From an uncultured Rhodanobacter sp. (GTDB taxonomy: Bacteria; Pseudomonadota; Gammaproteobacteria; Xanthomonadales; Rhodanobacteraceae), in assembly GCA_903827735.1 (NCBI GenBank), contig CAIKJM010000351.1:1-15015 (forward strand): a stretch of 15,015 bases of DNA, read 5' to 3'. Below, piece after piece: positions 1 to 5,135 of the stretch (position 1 is the stretch's first letter; the number at the start of each line of letters is the position of its first letter). The notes beneath the pieces are model-generated. The model was given only the letters and a program-made list of their open reading frames with translations. It did not search any database and was not told where the DNA came from. A program made the translations under genes and the position numbers.

Positions 1-74
1 AGAGGTTGACGCCTCTTGGACATTTCCGCGAGCAGGATGCGCGCATTACTACAGGCGTCGCCTAGGAAGTTGTC

Positions 75-296
75 ATGTCTACCGTTCGATTTTCGATTTC
101 ACTCCCCGATGAAGCGCATTCGTCCATCGAAGTAAGTGTTGAGCAATTGGGCCAGCCGTCCGTCGCCGTATCGGTCACCGTCCCCGATGGCAACACGGTG
201 ATCACCGATGCACAGGAATCGAAACTGCGCCTCGTTGGCAAGGGTGCGCCGACCGTCAACGACGAATACGCGCTGGGTGGCTACGCAGGCATTTAG
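75..296 (+). CDS. Small hypothetical protein, 73 aa
   Basis: I do not recognise this protein. It is acidic and soluble, with no signal peptide, membrane segment or cysteine. It begins MSTVRFSISLPDE and looks strand-rich, with alternating hydrophobic Val/Ser stretches around residues 17-45, which suggests a small beta fold. The ATG at 75 is preceded by an AGGAAG ribosome-binding site at 63-68, a good distance away. Its TAG stop shares its G with a possible GTG start of the next small ORF (TAGTG at 294-298), so the downstream small genes may be translationally coupled to it. Function is unknown. Coding status is supported by the ribosome-binding site, the codon use and the tight chain of small ORFs that follows. 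Confidence 0.6.
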   Translation: MSTVRFSISLPDEAHSSIEVSVEQLGQPSVAVSVTVPDGNTVITDAQESKLRLVGKGAPTVNDEYALGGYAGI

Positions 297-439
297 TGGG
301 TGTCAGCATCGGCCATAGCGCCGTCACAGTCTCTTGGCATGGATTGCTCGAACGTATGCGAAATGGCGCGCCGCCAGGCGTGCCGACCTACGGCGAAGGC
401 GAGTCCGAGCATTCCATGAGGGCAGATTATGGTCGTTGA
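296..439 (+). CDS. Possible small ORF, 47 aa, bridging two small genes
   Basis: A GTG at 296-298 overlaps the TAG stop of the preceding gene and opens a 47-codon frame ending in TGA at 437-439. The end lies 11 bases inside the next gene, which starts at 429. The peptide begins MGVSIGHSAVTV and ends in a charged tail rich in Glu, Ser and Arg. There is no membrane segment or known motif. Evidence for coding is positional only: stop/start overlap upstream and overlap downstream, as in coupled operons. It has only a weak AGG upstream of the GTG. It could equally be spacer between two genes. Confidence 0.35.
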   Translation: MGVSIGHSAVTVSWHGLLERMRNGAPPGVPTYGEGESEHSMRADYGR

Positions 440-623
440 AGAGCTATCGTCCGAAGAGCGATTCGTTTTAAGCCAGATCAGTTGGCGCTTGTTGATGAAA
501 CTGCAGCCTGAGGAAGAGGCCGTGTGTAAGCGCCTTGAGGCCGAGGGCTTGCTCAACAAGGTGGCCAATGGCCGCTGGGAGCTGACCGCCGCAGGGCGAT
601 TTCGCGCGGCCTGCGGGTGCTGA
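429..623 (+). CDS. Small hypothetical protein, winged-helix-like, 64 aa
   Basis: The protein is mostly charged helix, followed by a segment (about residues 38-57) reading EAEGLLNKVANGRWELTAAG. The pattern of a helix ending in EAEGLL, then a short turn and W-x-L-T-x-x-G, is typical of the helix plus wing of small winged-helix proteins of the MarR/PadR type. It has no signal peptide. The ATG follows a GAGGGCAG stretch that can serve as ribosome-binding site. It forms the third member of a compact chain of small + strand ORFs. DNA binding is an inference from the pattern; at 64 aa it would be only a minimal domain. The C-terminus contains two cysteines (CGC). Confidence 0.55.
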   Translation: MVVEELSSEERFVLSQISWRLLMKLQPEEEAVCKRLEAEGLLNKVANGRWELTAAGRFRAACGC

Positions 624-717
624 TTGCGGATTCCCTAACGCTTTGTAGTCAGGCGGTGCGAATAATCTCGGAGCCTTCCGTTCCGTATGCTTTCGAGCAT
701 AAGCCGCTGCAATCGAT

Positions 718-750
718 CGTCCCGCCGTCCCGCCGTCCCGCCGTCCCGCG
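718..750. repeat. 8-bp tandem repeat (CCCGCCGT)
   Basis: The unit CCCGCCGT occurs three times head to tail at 721-744. It is flanked by a partial unit CGT on the left and CCCGCG on the right. It lies in the gap between the small + strand genes and the convergent minus-strand gene ending at 780. A slippage-prone microsatellite is the simplest reading. No promoter or terminator role is evident. Confidence 0.8.
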
Positions 751-779
751 CCGCCTCCGCGTAGGCAACGCACACGCTA

Positions 780-1058
780 TTAAACCTGTTCAACACTCTC
801 GACCACGCGCGGACGCATGGGCACGCGTTCAACGGGCGGCAGCGCCGCTGGGGACAGCGGCTGAGTTGGATTGGTCCGTCCCAGCGTAATGTTCTTGGAC
901 GCCCGGACATAGCGGTTGGCGTAGGTCCAGATTTCGCCGGTATCGGTGATCAAAACGACCCAGTACAGATCCGACTCCGGGCCGTAGTCGAGCATCAGGT
1001 GCGCGAAACCTTCGCCCTTGGGCGTGTTCATGGGAATGGGTGGGTTGAGCTGGATCAT
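780..1058 (-). CDS. Hypothetical protein, 92 aa
   Basis: This is a small soluble protein of unknown function. It begins MIQLNPPIPMNTPKGEG and has a central block (about residues 20-50) with LMLDYGPESDLYWVVLITDTG followed by EIWTYANRYVRASKNITLGR, then a proline-rich tail. The core looks like a short beta sheet (WVVLITDTGEIWTY). I chose the start at 1058 because a GGAG ribosome-binding site lies about 7 bases upstream and the conserved-looking domain begins there. A longer reading frame to 1178 has a poor N-terminus rich in Arg and Cys. It converges with the small + strand genes to its left. No signal peptide, membrane segment or cysteine is present in the chosen form. Product unknown. Confidence 0.7.
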   Translation of the reverse strand: MIQLNPPIPMNTPKGEGFAHLMLDYGPESDLYWVVLITDTGEIWTYANRYVRASKNITLGRTNPTQPLSPAALPPVERVPMRPRVVESVEQV

Positions 1059-1410
1059 GAAAATTCTCCGGGTTTTCGCGACGATCTGCCCGCAGCGGTG
1101 AATGCGCCGAGAAGCTATTGCATGGACGCGTTTGACAGCAATGCGGCTGCGGCAGCATGAAGCACCCGCCTTCACCACCGATGAAAAGTCGGGTGTGAAG
1201 ATCGTGCTCTTTCAAACAACCGTCACTGTGTTTTTCGCGCGGTATCAGAAGGCGCCGAGTTGCCGCCCTCGTTTTGTTCGTGCAAGGAATCGCGTTCCAC
1301 GCATTAGCTGACAGCAGAACAACGACAGTCGTGCCACAGGCGCTGCGCAACTAGTGCAGCTGCGCGCGCCCGGGCTTGCGGGGGGTGAAACGTCGTTCTT
1401 TATGGACGGC
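1059..1410. other. Intergenic region with no convincing gene
   Basis: This gap separates two minus-strand genes. Open frames that cross it are shadows or rich in Cys/Arg with no ribosome-binding site. It must hold the terminator of the SDR gene and the promoter of the 92-aa gene, but I see no clear hairpin followed by a T-run and no strong -35/-10 pair on the minus strand. A TTTGACAGC motif near 1130-1140 reads on the + strand and has no gene after it. Confidence 0.5.
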
Positions 1411-2427
1411 TCACGGCTGACCCGTTCCGCCAGCGGCGCCATAGATCTGGCCGTTGGCATAGCTTCCGTGGTTATCGGCGAGCAGCACATAGATGCCGGC
1501 AAGTTCAGCGGGTTGCCCGGGACGACCCAGCGGCGTGGTGGCACCAAACTTCTCCAGCTTCTCCATGGTGGCGCCGCCGGACACTTGCAGCGGGGTCCAG
1601 ATCGGACCCGGTGCGACGCCGTTGACCCGCACGCCCTTGGGGCCGAGCTGCTTGGCCAGCGACTTCACGAAATTCATCGTCGCCGCCTTGGTCTGCGCGT
1701 AGTCGTACAGATTAGCGCTGGGGTCGTACGCCTGTTCCGAGGTCGTCGCGATGATCGACGAACCCTTGGGCATATGCGGCAACGCTTCTTTGATGATGTA
1801 GAAGGGCGCGTAGATGTTGGTCTTTATTGTTTGATCGAACGCGTCGTCGGTGAGGTCGAGTATCGACTCGCACTGCTGCTGGCGTCCCGCGTTGCTGACC
1901 AGAATATCGAGGCCGCCCAGCGCCTGAACGGCATCGCGCACCAGCTTGCGGCAGAAATCCGCGTCGCGCAGGTCGCCGGGAATCAAGACGGCCTTTCGCC
2001 CGGCGTCGCGTATGAGCTTGGCTACCTCTTGCGCATCGGGCTCTTCCGTCGGGTAGTAATTGATGGCGACGTCTGCACCTTCACGCGCATACGCGATCGC
2101 CGCGGCGCGGCCCATGCCCGAGTCGCCACCGGTAATGAGTGCCCTACGCCCAAGCAATCGACCGCTGCCTTTGTAGCTCGTCTCGCCGTGGTCGGGACGC
2201 GGATTCATGCGGCTAGCCAGACCAGGCCACGGTTGTTTCTGCGCCTGAAAAGGCGGCTGCGGATATTTGGTCCCTGGGTCGACCAGCGGCGCTGCCGACG
2301 GAATCGCACCGCCTTTGGTGAGGCTATCGCTGGAAAACGCCGGGCCGGCAACAGCGGCAGCAAGACCGATGCCTGCGCCTCCGAGTAGGCTGCGGCGTTT
2401 GAGGTCGGTTTCATTATCGGTAGACAT
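1411..2427 (-). CDS. SDR-family oxidoreductase with Tat signal, 338 aa
   Basis: This is a short-chain dehydrogenase/reductase of the YghA-like group, an NAD(P)(H)-dependent oxidoreductase whose substrate cannot be read from sequence. Residues 10-33 form a twin-arginine signal (KRRSLLGGAG plus an Ala-rich hydrophobic stretch), so export is predicted; family members without this leader are cytoplasmic. After a proline-rich linker the Rossmann fold starts at about residue 94, with the cofactor motif TGGDSGMG (99-106), NAG (179-181), a likely catalytic Ser near 230, the YxxxK pair Y243/K247, and PG at 274. The ATG at 2427 has a GGAG site 6 bases upstream. A longer frame to 2601 has a poor N-terminus and no such site. 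The gene start overlaps a possible small ORF by 14 bases. Family assignment is firm; location and substrate are inferred. Confidence 0.92.
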   Translation of the reverse strand: MSTDNETDLKRRSLLGGAGIGLAAAVAGPAFSSDSLTKGGAIPSAAPLVDPGTKYPQPPFQAQKQPWPGLASRMNPRPDHGETSYKGSGRLLGRRALITGGDSGMGRAAAIAYAREGADVAINYYPTEEPDAQEVAKLIRDAGRKAVLIPGDLRDADFCRKLVRDAVQALGGLDILVSNAGRQQQCESILDLTDDAFDQTIKTNIYAPFYIIKEALPHMPKGSSIIATTSEQAYDPSANLYDYAQTKAATMNFVKSLAKQLGPKGVRVNGVAPGPIWTPLQVSGGATMEKLEKFGATTPLGRPGQPAELAGIYVLLADNHGSYANGQIYGAAGGTGQP

Positions 2428-2575
2428 GGCGTGCTCCGGCGGGATGGCTAATGGGAAGGCCGCGGTTCGGTCTCTTTCGCGTGCTTGCAACCACCGTGTT
2501 CTCGCCGCCGTGAACAGCCAGAGAATCATTTGCATGGTTGTCATTGACGATGTGGGTATCGCCGAGTTCCAACAT
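2414..2575 (-). CDS. Possible small ORF upstream of and overlapping the SDR gene, 53 aa
   Basis: A 53-codon frame begins MLELGDTHIVNDNHANDS and ends in a basic tail. Its ATG at 2575 has a good AGAAGAGG ribosome-binding site about 7 bases upstream. It overlaps the SDR start by 14 bases in another frame, an arrangement compatible with translational coupling. No domain, signal peptide or membrane segment is recognised; the peptide has several His/Asp/Asn residues near the N-terminus. It may be a genuine leader gene or a chance frame in the SDR 5' region. The ribosome-binding site is the main support. Confidence 0.4.
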   Translation of the reverse strand: MLELGDTHIVNDNHANDSLAVHGGENTVVASTRKRPNRGLPISHPAGARHVYR

Positions 2576-2659
2576 CGAAGAACCTCTTCTCGCACATTCA
2601 CGTTCTCCGTCTCGGCTGCCGCTGTGCCTGCAGCGCGAGGAGCCGCAGAGAAGTAAAGG

Positions 2660-2709
2660 GCTCAACAGACGAGGTCGCGCTTTCCTGCTACCTTTTCGCC
2701 GCGTTATGC
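2660..2709 (+). other. Weak attC-like inverted repeat upstream of the GFA gene
   Basis: GCTCAAC at 2660-2666 fits the attC inverse core RYYYAAC. GTTATGC at 2703-2709 fits the core GTTRRRY at six of seven positions. The flanks can be partly aligned as inverted arms (CAACAGACGA against ATAACGCGGCGA read on the other strand), and the GFA gene starts 19 bases later. The folding is poor and the size short, so this may be coincidence. It matters only because clear attC-like sites follow 1 kb downstream. Confidence 0.25.
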
Positions 2710-2727
2710 AGCCAAGGACGTTTCGAT

Positions 2728-3135
2728 ATGACGGCTCCCTTTTTTGGCGGATGCGCCTGCGGCGCGATTCGGTACGTGTGTTCACGCGCTCCCGTCGCGA
2801 TGCTCAATGGCCATTGTCTGGACTGCCAGCGTTCCAGCGGCGCGCCGTTCGCTTCCGGCTTCATCGTCGCGGAAGCAGACCTGCAGGTGAGGGGTATGCC
2901 GAAAACGTATTCGCTGCGCGCGAGCAGCGGCGCGCTGGCCACCCGCAGCTTCTGCCCGCAATGCGGCTCGCCCTTGTTCACGCGCGGCGAGGCCAACGCG
3001 ACATTCCTGTCCGTGCGCTTTCCCACGCTGGACGACACGTCGGCGTTTCAACCGATGCTGGACATCTGGACGGCCCGTGCGCAACCCTGGGTTTGCTTCA
3101 GTCAGGCCATTCCGCACTATCCTCAGACACCTTGA
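2728..3135 (+). CDS. GFA/CENP-V family zinc-binding protein, 135 aa
   Basis: The protein belongs to the Gfa-like fold (glutathione-dependent formaldehyde-activating enzyme/CENP-V family), usually cytoplasmic and of unknown substrate. The N-terminal GGCACGAIRY gives Cys9 and Cys11; FCPQCG gives Cys76 and Cys79. Together these are the expected structural zinc ligands. In Gfa proteins the second zinc sits in C-H-C-x-x-C, but here that motif reads G-H-C-L-D-C (residues 28-33), so the first cysteine is replaced by Gly28 and only Cys30 and Cys33 remain. True formaldehyde activation is therefore doubtful. The ATG has AAGGA 9 bases upstream. It is co-oriented with the cassette genes downstream and could itself be a cassette, but only a weak attC-like site precedes it. 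Length is typical of the family. Confidence 0.9.
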   Translation: MTAPFFGGCACGAIRYVCSRAPVAMLNGHCLDCQRSSGAPFASGFIVAEADLQVRGMPKTYSLRASSGALATRSFCPQCGSPLFTRGEANATFLSVRFPTLDDTSAFQPMLDIWTARAQPWVCFSQAIPHYPQTP

Positions 3136-3149
3136 CTCCGCCATTTGCA

Positions 3150-3162
3150 ATGGGTCACCCAT
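3150..3162. repeat. 13-bp perfect palindrome
   Basis: ATGGGT and ACCCAT flank a single C, between the GFA stop and the DUF6869 gene. It could be an operator-like site or a small hairpin, but there is no T-run for a terminator and no matching copy elsewhere in the window. Only the symmetry is certain. Confidence 0.4.
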
Positions 3163-3217
3163 GCCTTGCTGAGTGCGCACGGCATCGCCGCCGCTCCACT
3201 CCCGTCCATGGCGACAC

Positions 3218-3631
3218 ATGCCAACACATTCAGCGCACGAAATAGCCGTGGCCTATCTCGCCAGATTCCGAAGCAAAGGCTCCGAGTTCGATTGGGCGTT
3301 CGACTCGGTGTTGGACATGACATTCGATGATCGCTGGGAGGATCTCTGGCAGTTCATACTCGCGTTTTCCCGACTGCCCGAGGCGATTGAGCCAGACGCC
3401 ATGGCGTTTTTTGCTGCAGGTCCGCTTGAAGATCTCATTTGCCAAGCCGGGCCGGCCTACGTCGATCGCGTCTTGGAAGAAGCAAAGCGAAATCCACGAC
3501 TGGGCCGCCTGCTCACCGGCGTATGGGGTTATTCGGCCGACCCAGCGGTGTGGGACAAAGTGGTTCGATTCTGTCAGGCCTTCCCCGACCCCATCGATGG
3601 TGTGTACCACGACAGGGCGCCGCGGTTGTAG
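3218..3631 (+). CDS. DUF6869 domain-containing protein, 137 aa
   Basis: The sequence matches my knowledge of the DUF6869 family: an N-terminal helical part (EIAVAYLARF), then a conserved FFAAGPLEDLICQAGPAYV block (about residues 68-86), then PRLGRLLTGVWGY (about 96-108) and an acidic C-terminal part. The function of the family is unknown; the protein is soluble and probably cytoplasmic. The family-like sequence starts soon after the ATG at 3218. A GTG at 3173 in the same frame would add 15 unconvincing residues. Neither start has a good ribosome-binding site, which is common for integron cassette genes. The TAG stop (3629-3631) touches the left core of an attC-like site, exactly where cassette genes usually end. 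Confidence 0.8.
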   Translation: MPTHSAHEIAVAYLARFRSKGSEFDWAFDSVLDMTFDDRWEDLWQFILAFSRLPEAIEPDAMAFFAAGPLEDLICQAGPAYVDRVLEEAKRNPRLGRLLTGVWGYSADPAVWDKVVRFCQAFPDPIDGVYHDRAPRL

Positions 3632-3687
3632 GCTAACAATACGTTGAACGCCGACGGCTGCGCAGCCGTTTAACTCAAGCGGGGGGT
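3631..3687 (+). mobile_element. attC-like integron recombination site 1 (decayed core)
   Basis: The left inverse core is GGCTAAC (3631-3637), six of seven to RYYYAAC. It is followed by AATACGTTGAAC, then a perfect 16-bp palindrome ACGGCTGCGCAGCCGT (3654-3669), then TTAACTCAAGC, which is the classic right inner box of attC sites. The order and spelling closely follow class 1-type attC sites. The right core should read GTTRRRY but is GGGGGGT at 3681-3687. The GTT recognised and cut by the integrase is lost, so the site is predicted inactive. The same G-run now lies just before the next gene's ATG. Assignment as attC is pattern recognition from known sites. Confidence 0.75.
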
Positions 3688-3691
3688 GCCC

Positions 3692-4309
3692 ATGAAACTC
3701 TCTCTAGCCGTCGCGATGATTGCTCTGGCGTTTGTGGGAGCGGTTCACGGGCAAAACTCTCTGTTGCCTCCCACGTGGCCAGCGTCAGACATCAAGCCCA
3801 ATAAAACTCATGTCCAGCCAGTGACGGGCCTAACGCTTGACGCGTTTCACGTGACGTTTGAAGAAACCACCTTCAATGATGTTCTACGCGCATTGGGCAC
3901 GGCTCCCATTCGACACCAGGGTGACGCCGGCGGATTTCTCATGTGGGTCTGCTACACATTGCCAGGCGTACATGCGCGTGTCTGGCTCACATCGAGTGAG
4001 CTTGGCGGGCAAAAATACATTAACGGTATGGTGGCGAAGCCACTTGAATCGACAGACACAGAGACTTCGCTGTGCCCCGCCGCGACGCCACCGATCGCGG
4101 CGGGTTCGATAGACCGCGGCATCTGGCTCGGCGATGCCGTTGAAAAAGTAAAACGCATACTTGGCTCAGCCGATAAAACCGCCGCATCGGTGATTGGCTA
4201 TAGCTACGAAGGCAAAGCTCGCGAGTTTGACGTGGACAGCTTTCTGACGTTGACGATTCAAAAGAACAAAGTCACGGAGCTTTATGCAAGCCATACGACG
4301 ACCAACTAA
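3692..4309 (+). CDS. Secreted hypothetical protein, 205 aa
   Basis: The N-terminus MKLSLAVAMIALAFVGAVHGQ is a typical Sec signal peptide with probable cleavage after VHG or HGQ, so the mature protein is periplasmic or exported. The mature part has two similar-looking halves, each with a D-x-x-x-x-V-x-x-x-L-G pattern (FNDVLRALGTAPI near residue 60 and DAVEKVKRILGSADK near 150), as seen in small beta/alpha proteins of the SmpA type, but I cannot assign a family. There are two cysteines in the mature part, possibly a disulphide. The ATG at 3692 is preferred over GTG 3686, since the G-run at 3681-3686 is the only ribosome-binding candidate and must precede the start. The TAA stop follows the left core of attC site 2. 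Function unknown; it looks like a cassette gene. Confidence 0.75.
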   Translation: MKLSLAVAMIALAFVGAVHGQNSLLPPTWPASDIKPNKTHVQPVTGLTLDAFHVTFEETTFNDVLRALGTAPIRHQGDAGGFLMWVCYTLPGVHARVWLTSSELGGQKYINGMVAKPLESTDTETSLCPAATPPIAAGSIDRGIWLGDAVEKVKRILGSADKTAASVIGYSYEGKAREFDVDSFLTLTIQKNKVTELYASHTTTN

Positions 4310-4375
4310 GCGGTGCTTACCCAATCACGCATTCGAGGCGAGCAGCTACTCCGGCCCTCAAGTCCGGCGTTAGAC
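4300..4375 (+). mobile_element. attC-like integron recombination site 2
   Basis: The right core GTTAGAC (4369-4375) fits GTTRRRY perfectly and is preceded by CTCAAGTCCGGC, a usual right inner box. The left core GACCAAC (4300-4306) matches RYYYAAC at six of seven positions and immediately precedes the TAA stop of the secreted protein gene, as cassette genes typically end. The two arms align imperfectly, with GCGGTGCTTA on the left against GCCGGACTTGA from the right read in reverse complement. At 76 bp it lies inside the normal attC size range. The paired-core layout and stop-codon position support the call; the imperfect stem lowers it. Confidence 0.6.
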
Positions 4376-4443
4376 CTCCGTCATGACCTTCGTAGGAATC
4401 GGCTTTTCGTTGTTGAAGCAAACGCCTATAAAAGAGGTGGCGC

Positions 4444-4860
4444 ATGACGACACTCGACTTTGAAACCGTACGGGAACTTGGCGTGGCCTTGCCCGATGTG
4501 ACCGAGGGCACCGCCTATGGTGCGCCTGCTCTGAAGCTCGGAGGCAAACTCCTGGCCTGCATTCCGGTCAACAAGTCGGCTGAAGCCCAGTGCGTCGCTG
4601 TGCGTATTGGTTTGGCGCATCGCGCCGAGCTGCTGCAGCTGTATCCCGCGATTTACTACATCACCGACCACTATGAGCCTTACCCCATCGTACTGGTCAG
4701 GTTGTCCAAGATCAGCCGCGCACAACTGGGCAGACTCCTGCGTGACGCGCATGCATTCGTGTCGTCGTCGCTCACTTCAACGAAAACGACGACGAAAAAG
4801 CGGCTAGCACGCGTCGTCCAGGCGACGCCGATAATCAAGAGCCCAAGCAAGCCCGGTTAG
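4444..4860 (+). CDS. MmcQ/YjbR family protein, 138 aa
   Basis: This is a small protein of the MmcQ/YjbR family (CyaY-like alpha/beta fold, annotated as DNA-binding from structure but functionally unproven). Visible family marks are the N-terminal LPDVTEGTAYGAPALKLGGK (about residues 16-35) with the GAP..K.GGKLLA core, and ITDHYEPYPIVLVRLS (about 73-88), where family members carry a conserved D/H-x-Y-P block before the final helix. A basic Thr/Lys-rich tail follows (TKTTTKKR). A strong AAAGAGGTGG ribosome-binding site precedes the ATG. It follows attC-like site 2 by 68 bases and reads in the array direction, so it is a plausible cassette gene, although the next attC lies 215 bases after its stop. 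Cytoplasmic. Confidence 0.9.
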   Translation: MTTLDFETVRELGVALPDVTEGTAYGAPALKLGGKLLACIPVNKSAEAQCVAVRIGLAHRAELLQLYPAIYYITDHYEPYPIVLVRLSKISRAQLGRLLRDAHAFVSSSLTSTKTTTKKRLARVVQATPIIKSPSKPG

Positions 4861-4925
4861 AGAGGCCATGGCATTCCGCCGGTCCGCTTTGCGTGCGCCC
4901 TCAACGTCAAGACATTGCCGGGCTT
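4849..4925. repeat. 8-bp inverted repeat flanking the YjbR gene end
   Basis: AAGCCCGG at 4849-4856, inside the last YjbR codons, is the exact reverse complement of CCGGGCTT at 4918-4925, which runs into TTTT. The loop of 61 bases is long for a simple terminator. It may be a weak intrinsic terminator for the YjbR transcript or the arms of a decayed recombination site. The remaining bases to 5040 hold no convincing gene. Confidence 0.35.
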
Positions 4926-5040
4926 TTAAAGCAGCGCTATCGTGCTGCCAGCCGGCAGAGTTGCGTCATGCCGCGTGAGAAGTCATCCAAGGGGGCGGAT
5001 CTGTCGCCGTCTAATCCCAGTGTCACAGCGCTTGCATCGC

Positions 5041-5074
5041 ATGCCGTACTTTAAAGTCATGCTTTCGGGCAAGC
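5041..5074 (+). pseudogene. Possible 5' stub of a lost cassette gene
   Basis: ATG at 5041 opens MPYFKVMLSGKR, after which the frame runs straight through the attC-like site to a stop at 5137-5139 with nonsense composition. From memory, several small bacterial proteins (about 90-100 aa) begin MPxFKVxLSGK/MPHFKVLL-type, so this may be the first dozen codons of such a gene with the rest replaced by the attC. There is no clear ribosome-binding site. A dozen residues cannot prove homology, so this is suggestive only. Confidence 0.3.
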
Positions 5075-5131
5075 GATTAACCATTCGTTCGGGGCAGACC
5101 GCTGCGGCGCCGCTTAAATCCTGCATTAGGC
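5075..5131 (+). mobile_element. attC-like integron recombination site 3
   Basis: The left core GATTAAC (5075-5081) is followed by CATTCGTTCGGGGC. A GC-rich centre with the palindrome GCGGCGCCGC comes next, then CGCTTAAATCCTGC, then the right core ATTAGGC (5125-5131). Box order, size (57 bp, as in site 1) and the ATTCGTTC/GCTTAA inner boxes are classic for attC. The right core differs from GTTRRRY by G to A at the first base, the base just before the cleavage point. The next gene starts only 5 bases later, as cassette genes commonly do. Good match overall; activity is doubtful because of the core change. Confidence 0.7.
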
Positions 5132-5135
5132 CTAT

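Noticed and set aside
1..16. AGAGG/CCTCT hairpin at the left edge
   Set aside because: A 5-bp stem with no T-run at the window edge; too short to call a terminator or operator without upstream context.
1354..2388. A 344-codon + strand open frame
   Set aside because: It lies antisense to the SDR gene, is rich in Arg/Gly/Ala/His, and shows no domain or ribosome-binding site; it is a shadow of high-GC coding on the other strand.
2538..3245. A 235-codon + strand open frame
   Set aside because: It overlaps the GFA gene in another frame and has Arg-rich low-complexity text; the GFA frame carries all the conserved motifs.
4404..4432. TATAAA plus TTTTCG upstream of the YjbR gene as a promoter
   Set aside because: The implied transcription start would fall inside or after the ribosome-binding site, and the -35 is poor.
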